Assembly: GCA_023374045.1 (NCBI GenBank)
Contig: CM041779.1
Location: 272,276,062 to 272,340,061 of the forward strand
Length of the DNA stretch: 64,000 bases
Direction of reading: 5' to 3'
From: Limonium bicolor
Lineage: Eukaryota > Streptophyta > Magnoliopsida > Caryophyllales > Plumbaginaceae
This document shows, piece after piece, positions 46,944 through 57,024 of this stretch. The notes below the pieces were generated by a model. That model was not told the DNA's origin. It ran no database searches and saw only the letters and a list, made by a program, of their open reading frames with translations. The translations under genes were made by a program, and so were the position numbers. Numbering within the stretch: position 1 is the first letter of the stretch; each line of letters begins with the position of its first letter.

Positions 46944-47654
46944 CATTAAACTGTTAAATTTTATAGTTTTGAACTTCATTCTCCACTTGTTCTTTGGCCC
47001 AATCTTCTTCTAATCTCTCCACATGTATCCTAACATGTTATAACACCATTTTAACCCCTTAAACCTTCTCATCTCAAGGTTACAACTCCATTACACCTTT
47101 ACCCAAATATTGTAATTTGTTTACACTTACAACCTCAAACTCTCTTGCATTATTTCCTTGTAACTCATTCCTAACCTCATCTCAAGTGGTACTACTTACC
47201 AATTCTCTTCACAACTCTTCCTAGAGTGTGTTAACCTCATTTCTTCAAGTCTAACTTCATAAATCATTGTTTACCACCTAGTTATACTAGACTTAGTTAT
47301 ATTGCATTTCCATGCACAATTTCCTTTCCTTAACATATCCTACTCATTATTCCTAAGCTTGCACATACATATGCATCTCTAGTTATACTCTTATTACCTT
47401 ACATCTTCTTCTCATTCATCGTGACCATGCTAAATCCACCTTTGACATTTTCATCTTCATCGTCCAAGTCCACTCATTACTATCAAAGTCATACACACTA
47501 GTTCATACCTAAACCATCTCAAGGCATTTACATCATTCTCCTACAGATTTTTGCACAATCCCATACACCTCTCATACCATAATCTTGGTGTGTTTAATTC
47601 ACCCATTTAACCTCTAATTCCTCCTAATCTACTCTAGGTCATTCCTACTCATAA

Positions 47655-47659
47655 GAATA
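47655..47659. repeat. Probable target duplication of element J, left copy
   Basis: gaata, against aaata at 57020-57024: one mismatch, consistent with later mutation. Confidence 0.65.
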
Positions 47660-47920
47660 TGTTGGGACATCAGAGTGTTGCAGAGATAGCCAATCACCTC
47701 GATAGAGTCAATCATCCTCAGTCAAACACAAAGAGTGAGCCACTTCAATGGAGTCCATGCAACTAAGGAAACTCCACAGACCCTCTCGTGCCGTTGCGAA
47801 TAATGAGGAGCTAACTCAGGAATACTTCAACACCACAACGGTCATAAAGTCTTCCCATCACACCCGAAGTTCGCGACCCAAGTCAGAAGACCACTCAAGG
47901 ATGTTGGACGTTGCTCACTA

Positions 47921-47949
47921 AGTTAGTTCCGGTATTTGCGGAACTAACT
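47921..47949. promoter_or_regulatory. Inverted repeat just upstream of the J TATA box
   Basis: AGTTAGTTCCG and CGGAACTAACT are exact reverse complements separated by seven bases, ending 27 bases before the TATA box. The right LTR keeps it unchanged at 56465-56493 despite about 2% divergence elsewhere. It could be a binding site for a dimeric regulator; this is inference. Confidence 0.5.
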
Positions 47950-47976
47950 CCCTCGACCTGCTGATTGTAATGCTAG

Positions 47977-47984
47977 TATAAATA
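47977..47984 (+). promoter_or_regulatory. TATA box in the J left LTR
   Basis: TATAAATA, about 320 bases into the LTR and repeated at 56521-56528 in the right LTR; likely the core promoter of the element RNA. Confidence 0.65.
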
Positions 47985-48481
47985 GCTTGTGTAATAGCTA
48001 GTTTTAAGTGCGCTTTCATTGAGAAATATTTTACAGTTTAGAGAGAGAGAAAGAAACTACTTTGTAAGCCAGAGAGAGAAAATACGTACCAAGTTAGTTA
48101 GTGCATCTAGATATACTCTGCCTAGGAAGATCCTAGTTTCGCTACGCTTACCATTGTCTGATCAGAAAGTGTATTGGGTGAGTGAGTGAAAAACCGCTAA
48201 GTAGATCTCTTCTACTTAGGGGGCATTTGTAAGTTGTTTTGTTTTGACCAGGAAATGAAATAGCTTATTTGTGTATCTTGCCGAGTTTCACAGAGTCCTT
48301 CTATCTTTCCAGCATTACTTCGTTTTAGTTACTTCAAAGTCTTTCGCACCCTTAGTTTAATCAATTCGATTGAGTGCCTCTACATCACAGAGTGTTTCTT
48401 ACTTTCAAAGATTGATTGAGTCAAACCAACTCTTAGACTCACATCTTTAGTTGGTTTGAGTTAGCCACCCGATCCTACACG

Positions 48482-48494
48482 TGGTATCAGAGCC
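48482..48494 (+). other. J primer-binding site (tRNA-iMet)
   Basis: TGGTATCAGAGCC two bases after the LTR, complementary to initiator tRNA-Met, the usual copia primer. Confidence 0.95.
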
Positions 48495-48525
48495 TTGCTT
48501 AGGCTAATAGTCAATCAACGAAGCA

Positions 48526-50612
48526 ATGGCAGACCTCTTTGCCAATCAAAACAACAAAATGCACTTCGAGCACCCCAGACTCACCTCCACCAACTACGAT
48601 CATTGAAAAAACGAGATCAAACAACACATTGAGTTTGTCAACTCTGAACTTTGGGAGATAGTCACTGGAGAAGATCTCGCAGTTAATCCAGATCGATCCA
48701 CATGGACTGCTGTAGATCGCAAAAGGTATGAGCTAAATCGACAAGCATCCCGTGCAATCTACATTTGTCTGTCCATTCCAGAACAAAGAAGAGTCAATCA
48801 CTGCAAGTCTGCAAACGAGATATGAACTCTCCTTCAAGCTACCCACGAAGGAGTCACTGGACTCAAGAAATGCAAAGCTCAAGAACTTCGAATGGACTAT
48901 GAAAATTTTCTGCAAAAACCCGGTGAGTCTCTAGAAGAAGTACTTGATCATTTTTATTTACTAACTACTACTGTGCAGGAAGTTAACATCTTACCGGATA
49001 GAGAGAGTGTCTTGCACAAGCTGCTGGACAGTCTCAGAGAAGAATGGGCAGAGACGGTAATCTCCACCAAAGCATGCAAGGATTTATCCAAATGAAGCTG
49101 TCAACACCTAGGTTCATATCTAAAATCCATAGATAAATACAAGAAGAATGTCCGAAAGAAGTGCGGTAATACTTCTTCTTCTTCTAGCAAGATTACCACT
49201 TTGAATGACCAAGCCTTGCAGGTTAATTCGACTCAGTACACTCAAGAAGGAGCCTATGTCGCTGATACTCAAATCAGACAAGCTAAGGCTGAGCTGGTAG
49301 ATATTATCGTTGAAGAAAGTGAGGCTGAGACTATGGAAGACTTTGTCTTCATAGTAAAGAACTTCTGAAAATTCATGCGTAACCAGCCAAGTCGACAGAG
49401 TCGGTCGCTCTCAAATACATCCAAACAAGTCTTCAACTCTGTCACCTGTTTCAACTGCAATAAACCCGGTCACTTCAAGAAGGACTACCCCTTACTCAAA
49501 AACCAGTATGGAAAATCCCAAGGGAGGTCGCAGATGGCAGCTGTTGGTTGGGGTGATTCAGACTCCGACGATCAAGACACAGAGTCTAGCGGCCTGGTAT
49601 GTCTCATGGCACATGATACGACGGAATCAATGATCCACGACAATGAGGTAACTCGTTCTCATCTTGAAACAGACCTTTACCGTATTACTCCTATGGGATT
49701 TATGACCTTAATTGCTAAAATTGTCTCTGAGACTAACTCTCTCAAAGCAAGTCTCACCAGCAAAATAACCGAGTTATCTGAGGAACTCAAAATCTCAAGG
49801 GGTCAAATGTATGCCCTAAGAGATGAAGCTGAGGAACACAAGACCATCTCCTGCTCTCTTAGACTAGATCTACAAGAATCAAGGCGTCATGTCGATTCCC
49901 TCCAAAAGGAACTCCATGATACCATAGAGCGAAATCAATCCAGCCAGAGCGACCAGAAAGAGTCTCTCACTCTGATCGACTCTCTCAAACAGGACCTCAC
50001 CATTTTTACTGATAAGTGCTACTCTCTTCAAAATGACCTAAATGCTTCCGAATCCAAAAACATTTCCTTAAACACCACTATCAAAAACCTCACTCAATAA
50101 CTAAAAGAAAAAAGAGCACGCTGTCTCTCTCAAGCCTGTCAAATTTATCAAACAAGTCACCTCTTCCGAACTGCCTGAGTGGGCCAACTCTAAAATCAAG
50201 GAAGTCAGTCAAGATCGTGATGATCTTCGTTTAAAAGTAGAACAACTCTCTCAAGAGATTGCCAATCTTCAATCTGGAGTTGGATCCACTCCGCCTAAGC
50301 CCAAGCAAAAAGGGGAGTTCAATATTCCAAAAAATATGTCCAAACCCGACAACAAAGCCAAACGATATCAAAAAAAGGAAAAGTTTGACTCCTGGTGAAA
50401 AGGACAGCAGAAATATATCAATCTTCCTCCAACCAAGATCTGTGTCTACTGCGGGAGTCTTGGGCATAGGGACAGTGCTTGTGATAAACTGAATAAAGAT
50501 CTTTCATTCAATGTCAAACGAGTTAGATTGATACTTGAAGCACGAGAAGAATTTAAAAGATCTGGCTCGAAAAGGGAACCCAAGTACATCTGGGTTCCCA
50601 AATCTAACAAAT
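48526..50612 (+). pseudogene. gag: J gag with UBN2 domain, coiled coil and two zinc knuckles
   Basis: Gag would build the particle and bind RNA. The start is ATG 48526 (MADLFANQNN), 32 bases after the primer site. A UBN2-type domain spans about residues 10-190, then a zinc knuckle CFNCNKPGHFKKDY (49447-49488) whose fourth ligand Cys is Tyr, then an acidic stretch and a long coiled coil (about 49640-50095). The frame is unbroken by indels to 50100 but has stops at 48604, 48823, 49093 and 49366. After 50100 the frame changes; a second knuckle, CVYCGSLGHRDSAC (about 50450-50490), keeps all four ligands, and a stop lies at 50397. Two of the stops replace Trp codons (TGG to TGA). Confidence 0.85.
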
Positions 50613-51010
50613 GATCTTTTATTTAGTAGGTGAAGGCGAATGGAGACAGCTGGTACTTGGATAGTGGATGCTCCCGTCACATGACTGGAGACCCAAATCA
50701 ATTCAATTCGCTTTCATCCTACCAAAGAGGTAAGGTTACTTTTGGAAACAACAACCAGGGTGAAATCGTGGGAGTTGGCTCTGTAGGTAACCCCTCAAAA
50801 TTTTAAATTGATGGAGTCCATCTGGTCACTGTACTTCAACATAGTTTATTAAGTATTTCTCAAATTTGTGATAGATTCAATTTGGTACTTTTCTCCTCTT
50901 AGGATTGTAAGGTTTATGATGAGCGTACAGGTTCCTTAAAAGCTGTGGGACGCAGAGAAGGAAATCTCTACAAAATGTGCTTAAACTCCATTAATCCAGA
51001 TGGTCAAGTC
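50613..51010 (+). pseudogene. pol: J aspartic protease
   Basis: The reading has WYLDSGCSRHMTGD with catalytic Asp-Ser-Gly at 50660-50668, then VTFGNNNQGEIVGVG and LLSISQICD. These are the landmarks of copia proteases, which mature the Gag-Pol polyprotein. Stops occur near 50805 and 50900 and again near 51015. Confidence 0.85.
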
Positions 51011-51900
51011 TGTTAAATGTGCATTCCAAGAACTCATTGTTGTGGCACTCCAGACTTGGTCACGTAAATCATAGGCTGTTGAATAAACTAAAAAGCAAGG
51101 ACTTGGTGATCGGTTTACCCGATACAAACTTTGACACAGACTCCGTCTGTGAAGCATGTATAAAAGGTAAACACACCCGGTCTTCCTTCAAGAGTAAATC
51201 AACTCTCTCTACTAACTCTCCATTGAAATTACTCCACATAGACCTTGTTGGCCCCATGCGTACACAAAATAGAAGTGGTAAAAGGTATATTCTGGTCATA
51301 GTCGATGACTATTCTAGGTGGACTTGGGTCATTTTTCTATCTACGAAAGATGAAACTTTCATGGAGTTTGTCAAACTCCATAAAAATGCTTATCAACAAA
51401 TTTTCGTTTACATTGAAAACCCTGAGAACGGACCAGGGTACTGAATTTTGCAACAAGTCGTTTGATGAGTTTTGCAGGGACAACGGAGTTGATCACCAAA
51501 TCTCAACCGCACGCACTCTGAAACAAAACGGAGTGGTTGAATGAAAGAATAGAACCTTGGTTGAAATGGCACGCACCATGCTCATTGATAGTCAACTCAC
51601 TCCATCATACTGGGCAGAAGCTGTTAACACAGCATGCTATGTGTTAAATCATGCGCTGATTTATCCATTCCTTCACAAGACACCCTATGAACTACTCTGT
51701 CAACGAAAACCAAATCTCATTCATCTCAGGCGTTTCGGATGTAAGTGCTTTATCCACAATAATGGTAAGGACAACTTGGGTAAGTTCTCTCCTAAAAGTG
51801 ATGAAGGTATATTTCTTGGCTACTCTTCTAAAAGCAAAGCTTATCGTGTTATCAATCTGAGAACTCAATGTTTATAAGAGAGTCCCCACGTCAAGTTCGA
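51011..51900 (+). pseudogene. pol: J pre-integrase and integrase
   Basis: The His/Cys zinc-binding region (LLWHSRLGH, later CEAC) lies at about 51035-51160, the first catalytic Asp in LLHIDLVGPM near 51240, the second in RTDQGTEF near 51435 and the catalytic Glu in QNGVVE near 51535. A one-base frame change near 51415 separates the first two Asp motifs. A stop at 51542-51544 follows the Glu, where family members have Arg (CGA to TGA). The rest, with RRFGCKCFIHNN, is open to a stop at about 51875. Confidence 0.9.
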
Positions 51901-52105
51901 TGAATCCCACAATGTTGGCTCGTCTTCTGATCAGCTTGACTTTGCTCCAGACGATTACCTCACTGATCCACACTTCATCACTGTACCCATACGAAGACTC
52001 CACGATTCCCAATCCATCACACCTAATGACTCTCCAGAAAACAAAAGCAATGCATCAGACTCTACAGACTCTGACAATAACCCTGAGACACCCTTACCAC
52101 AAAAC

Positions 52106-53330
52106 TTGAACTGTGACACCTCTGACAAAGACACACCCCCTCCTGCTTCACGTCGACAGTTCCAACAAAAATCAGCCCACCCTCCTGACAACATATTATC
52201 TGACCCAAACTCAGGTGTTCAAACACGCTTACAAGCTATGCAAAACCTCTGTGCCTTTGGTGCTTTTCTCTCCAGCACTGAACCAAGAAATGTCAAAGAA
52301 GCACTCCTTGATAGTGATTGGGTCACTGCAATGCAGGAGGAACTAAATTCACTCCAAAGACATGTTGTCTGGGAGTTAGTTCCTCGACCTACACATCAAC
52401 AAACCATCGGTAGTCATTGGGTCTTTCGTAATAAACTTGATGATGCAGGACAAGTTTTCAGGAACAAAGCTAGATTGGTCGTTCAGGGCTACAATCAAGA
52501 AGAAGGGATTGACTATGATGAAACCTTCGCACCTGTAGCTCGTCTTGAAGCAATTTTCATGTTAATTGCGCTTGCTGCATTCAAAGGTTTCACATTATAT
52601 CAAATGGATGTCAAGACAGCCTTCCTCCATGGCTATATTGATAGAGAAGTCTATGTTGAGAAACCCCCAGGGTTCACAGACTCCGCCCATCCCGACTACG
52701 TCTACAAACTATGTAAGGCCCTTTACGGACTGAAACAGGCTCCGCGTGCTTGGTATGAAAGACTGTCTACATATCTGTTGCAAAATGGTTTTTCTAAAGG
52801 TAACGTAGATAAGACACTATTCATTCTTCACTCATCACATGACTCACTTCTAGTACAGATTTATGTTGATGATATCATTTGTGGCTCTACAAGTAACACC
52901 CTCTGCGATCATTTTGCTAACCTTATGAAGCAAGAGTTTTCCATGAATGAGTTAGGTGAGCTCAAGTTCTTCTTAGGATTAAAAATTCAACAAGAAAAGG
53001 AAGGGATTAAAATCCATCAACAAAAGTACATCAAGGAACTCCTTGACAAGTACAATCTCAAAAACGTCAAGAGCATGTCCACACCAAGTTGTACATCTGC
53101 CAAACTACATCTTGATGATGACGGAGTCGGTGTCAACGCCACAGAATATAGAGGAATGATAGGGTCCCTCTTGTACCAGACTGCCAGTCGCCCCGACATC
53201 CTTCACGCAGTCTGTCTTTGTGCCCGCTTTCAAGCAGCTCCAAAGCAGTCTCACCTCAAAGCAGTCAAACGTATCTTTCGATATCTTAAAGGTACAAGTA
53301 CACTCTATCTATGGTATCCTCGATCTCCTA
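52106..53330 (+). pseudogene. pol: J reverse transcriptase, catalytic core intact
   Basis: A long open segment holds [18 protein letters not shown], the first catalytic Asp in [25 protein letters not shown] and the active-site YVDD at 52862-52873, followed by [11 protein letters not shown] and the connection domain. It is the best-preserved coding piece in the window, but it is only part of a broken polyprotein. The open frame continues past 53330 to 53461, out of step with RNase H, because of an indel near 53320-53330. The apparent Met at 52106 is not a real start. Confidence 0.9.
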
Positions 53331-53760
53331 CTTTACTTTATCTGGCTACAGTGACTCTGATTGGGCTGGTTCCCTCCAAGATCGAAAGAGTACTTCAGGT
53401 AATGCGCAGTTCTTGGGTCTTTGCCTTGTTTCATGGTCCTCCAAAAAACAAAACTCCGTAGCACTCTCTACAGCGGAGGCTGAGTATGTCTCTGCTGCAG
53501 CCTGTTGCTCTTAACTCCTTTGGATGAAACAATAACTTCAAGATTATCATGTAACCCAAGAACAGATCCGTATCTTTTGTGACAACAAAAGCACAATCAA
53601 AATATCTGAAAACCCAGTCCAACACTCAAGAACCAAACATATTGAAATTTTTTCACTTCTTGAAAGACTGTGTCGAGAAAAAGCTCATCCAACTTGACTT
53701 TGTGCCCACAGAAGATCAACTTGCAGATATCTTTACTAAACCCCTGTCTGCAGCATGATT
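53311..53760 (+). pseudogene. pol: J RNase H domain
   Basis: The RNase H removes RNA from RNA-DNA hybrids. It shows DSDWAG with a catalytic Asp, DRKSTSG, SWSSKKQ, the Glu in ALSTAEAEY and the Asp in FCDNKS. Stops at 53512 and 53533 replace expected Gln codons (CAA to TAA), another lies at 53756, and a further frame change occurs near 53650 in the region after KHIEI. It is read in a different frame from the preceding reverse transcriptase. Confidence 0.85.
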
Positions 53761-54131
53761 TAAAGCACTTCGATCAACAATTGGGTTGACTCCGTCTACC
53801 TAGACGGTCGCATCTCCTTGCCCCTACCACAATCTTCAGTAGGTACTCCGTCATGTCTCATCGAGTCTGTCTTTATTTGCACTTGAATCTATGAAACGTG
53901 TTTTCTAGCTTAGAACGTCTCTATAATTCTGGCACTATGCATCCACGTCATCTATCCACACCCGCTCCGCCTAAATCCACGCCCTTAATCTCGCGCCTGC
54001 CAATTTTTTCGCGCCTGACACAAAGAAACCTCTGCACCTTCCTCTTGTCACTTCCGCCTTTATATCATCTATCACCCAACTCCGTCTCTCTCACTTCATC
54101 TCCATTACACCCAAAGCTACAATATTTCCAA
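53761..54131 (+). other. J spacer between pol and the third ORF
   Basis: No conserved domain is visible. An open frame runs through from 53898 into the third ORF, but its upstream part has no recognisable feature. Confidence 0.5.
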
Positions 54132-55733
54132 ATGGCGGGCATTAACTTCAACGGCATCAACATCCCGGCAGAAATCTTCCAAGACCCTATTCGCCTTCAG
54201 GCGTATCTTCAATCCATGGCAGCCCCAAATCCATCACCACCCACTACCACCACTCATTCTCCAACCAAAACCACAACATCCCCCACACACTCCGCTACAC
54301 CACCACCAACCACCCGTGACACTTCACTCACCAAACACCCCCATCCGCCGCCAAGACTGAGATTCTTGAGACGGATATAGACGATGCCACCCCACTTCAA
54401 ACACTACCACCATCTCCACCACCTCCAGAACCAAACCCTACTACCAAAACCTAAGCAACTGATCCCCACAAGCTCCACCGAAAAAGTCTCCAACACCAAC
54501 TCCACAAGCCTCTCATGAAAAATCAGCAACCCCAACTCCACCCCGTTCTCCAAAACCAAACCAAGAAAAAGAAAAGCTCAAACCACTACCCGTCCCACAG
54601 CCAAGCGCTACGATCTTCGTCAGGCCCAACCAGTCTCCTCTGGTTCCGGTGAGTCTTCCCCAGTCCAGGAGTTGCCCACCCACAGCCACGATACATCCAC
54701 TGGCGCAACCTCCACCAGAGTTCAGAAACCCCCAAAGCCGCAACATCGATGCGCAAAGATAGACCCTTTTGGTCAGCGCTACATGCTCAGTGATTCAGCT
54801 GGATAGAAACATCGTAAGGGGTAAGTTCCTCGATTTTTCATGGGCTCTGTCTTCAAATCTGGGAGAGTTAGTGACTATGCTAGAGGTTCAAGGGTGGAAA
54901 CACCTTTTTTGTGAGATAACAGAGTGGTACCCCCAAGAGTCTGTCGATTTTTATCAAAATCTCGTTATCAGAAACGGTGCTGCTCAATTTTGTCAATTCC
55001 ACTCCTATCTTTTTAATCTTGACAAGCTGTCCTAAATACTTGGAGTCCCTCATACCGGTCTGTCTTTCTATGAAAAAGGAGTCCTTCCAGAAATCCTCGG
55101 GGTCCCACAAAATAAGATTTACCGCTTTTTCTCTTCAAAGAAAAAAGTTGGCTCCCCAATACCCCGAGGCGATCTTTCAATCCTCCACCAACTCCTGCAC
55201 ATCCTTGTAAAAAACATTGTCCCCGAAAAGAAGGAAATCTCATGGTCAATTGCTTGGACCTCACTATAATGTACTACATAATCAACCGTCATTCCGTCAA
55301 TCTGGCCCACATTATTCTCCATCACTTGGCCCAGTCTGACGACACCCCGAAACACTCCCTGGGGTATGTGTTTTGGCTGCCTCGAATTCTCAAATTCTTT
55401 CAGGTACCCCTGGCGACATCCACCGGAGTCCATCGACGAGGCAGACACCATCAACCTCCGCTATCTGAATCGGCTGACTTCCATCGACAAATCCAAGCTG
55501 TTGCCCCCTCTATCAACCCCAACGACGCGGGTACTTCCACTTCTCAAGAGGCAGTCCCTCAAGATGCTCTCCTACCACTCCTGGAGAAAGTGGAGCGACT
55601 CCTCGCACAGGCAGCAGAGCTGATTCAGGGCCACTCGCGGATGATGGACAAACTCTCTGGGATCGAGATGACTGTGACGGTCTTGCAAGAACAACCCCTT
55701 GATATCCAAGCCTCTCTGACCCCCAACCCTTAG
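54132..55733 (+). pseudogene. J third ORF, envelope-position protein of Sirevirus type, degraded
   Basis: It lies after pol, where some Sireviruses have an extra ORF once called env-like; true function is unknown. The start ATG 54132 (MAGINFNG) opens a Pro/Thr/Ser-rich segment ending at a stop at 54378. After a frame change come a basic cluster PRKRKA that could be a nuclear localisation signal, then a globular part with GWKHLFCE and WYPQESVDFYQNL (about 54890-54960) resembling the plant transposon protein domain found in such ORFs. The C terminus has a coiled coil (LLPLLEKVERLLAQ, about 55570-55700). No signal peptide or membrane segment is evident. Several stops and frame changes break it. 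Confidence 0.65.
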
Positions 55734-56206
55734 ACATGACGTGCGTGTGTGTAGTGTTAGGACTTAGGCTGTTTTAAGTTCTAAACACTTTTTGCTGGTT
55801 TGTGTGTGAATTTTTGGACTAACTCTTTCGTGACTATGGGCTTCCCTCTGATGAAAGCAAAAGGGGGAAGCGGTGAATCCCGTCTGGTGTACGGGCGACT
55901 CTGTTGTTGTTTTAAAATGCTTTCAGATTTTTGCTGCTGGACCGTGTGGTCTAGTACTATAACTACTTTTGTACTATGCCTTATCCTGCCTGTTACACTG
56001 CCTATTTAATATTTGCTTGCCTGGAGTCCCTCTACGATTAAGGGGGAACCTAAATGGAGTCTTTGAACTCAACTACTACTGCTGCTATTAAGGGGGAACT
56101 TTGACAGGGTCGGTTCCCCTAGTTCTTTGTGTTTCTGTTTTTCATTTCAGGATTGACTCCATCGGGATTCACGGAGGTTTGCTATCATCAGCAACAAGGG
56201 GGAAAC
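55734..56206 (+). other. J 3' untranslated region with repeated purine tracts
   Basis: AAGGGGGAA-type tracts occur at about 55859-55869, 56039-56048, 56090-56098 and 56195-56205; the last abuts the right LTR and would be the working primer. Multiple purine tracts have been noted as typical of Sireviruses. Confidence 0.75.
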
Positions 56207-57019
56207 TGTTGGGACATCAGAGTGTTGCAGAGATAGCCAATCACCTCGATAGAGTCAATCATCCTCAGTCAAACACAAAGAGCGAGCCACTTCAATGGAG
56301 TCCATGCAACTAAGGAGACTCCACAGACCCTCCCGTGCCGTTGCGAATAATGAGGAGCTAACTCGGGAATACTTCAACACCACAACGGTCATAAAGTCTT
56401 CCCATCACACCCGAAGTTCGCCCAAGTCAGAAGACCACTCAAGGACGTTGGACATTGCTCACTAAGTTAGTTCCGGTATTTGCGGAACTAACTCCCTCGA
56501 CCTGCTGATTGTAATGCTAGTATAAATAGGTTGTGTAATAGCTAGTTTCAAGTGCGCTTTCATTGAGAAATGTTTCAGAGTTTAGAGAGAGAAAGAAACT
56601 GCTTTGTAAGCCAGAGAGAGAAAATACGTACCAAGTTAGTTAGTGCATCTAGATAGACTCTGCCTAGGAAGATCCTAGTTTCGCTACGCTTACCATTGAT
56701 CTGATCAGAAAGTGTATTGGGTGAGTGAGTGAAAAACCGCTAAGTAGATCTCTTCTACTTAGTGGGCATTTGTAAGTTGTTTTTTTGACCAGGAAATGAA
56801 ATAGCTTATTTGTGTATCTTGCCGAGTTTCACAGAGTCCTTCTATCTTTCCAGCATTACTTCGTTTCAGTTACTTCAAAGTCTTCCGCACCCTTAGTTTA
56901 ATCAATTCGATTGAGTGCCTCTACATCACAGAGTGTTTCTTACTTTCAAAGATTGATTGAGTCAAACCAACTCTTAGACTCACATCTTTGGTTGGTTTGA
57001 GTTAGCACCCAATCCTACA
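56207..57019 (+). repeat. J right LTR
   Basis: TGTTGGGACATC to AATCCTACA, 813 bases. It has the same inverted repeat (56465-56493) and TATA box (56521-56528) as the left LTR. It differs by about 18 substitutions, mostly transitions, and a few short indels. Confidence 0.95.
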
Positions 57020-57024
57020 AAATA
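57020..57024. repeat. Probable target duplication of element J, right copy
   Basis: aaata, one mismatch to gaata at 47655-47659. Confidence 0.65.

Larger units (their letters stand above)
47660..48479 (+). repeat. J left LTR
   Basis: TGTTGGGACATC to GATCCTACA. It holds an inverted repeat (47921-47949) and a TATA box (47977-47984). Confidence 0.95.
47660..57019 (+). mobile_element. Element J: Sirevirus-like copia element with a third ORF
   Basis: Two LTRs (820 and 813 bases), an iMet primer site, gag with two zinc-knuckle regions, protease, integrase, reverse transcriptase, RNase H, an extra ORF after pol, and a purine tract before the right LTR make up a full 9.4-kb element. The third ORF, repeated purine tracts and gag type agree with Sireviruses. 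The LTRs differ at roughly 18 positions plus a few indels by eye (about 2%). All coding parts carry stops or frameshifts, so the copy cannot supply its own proteins. Confidence 0.9.
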
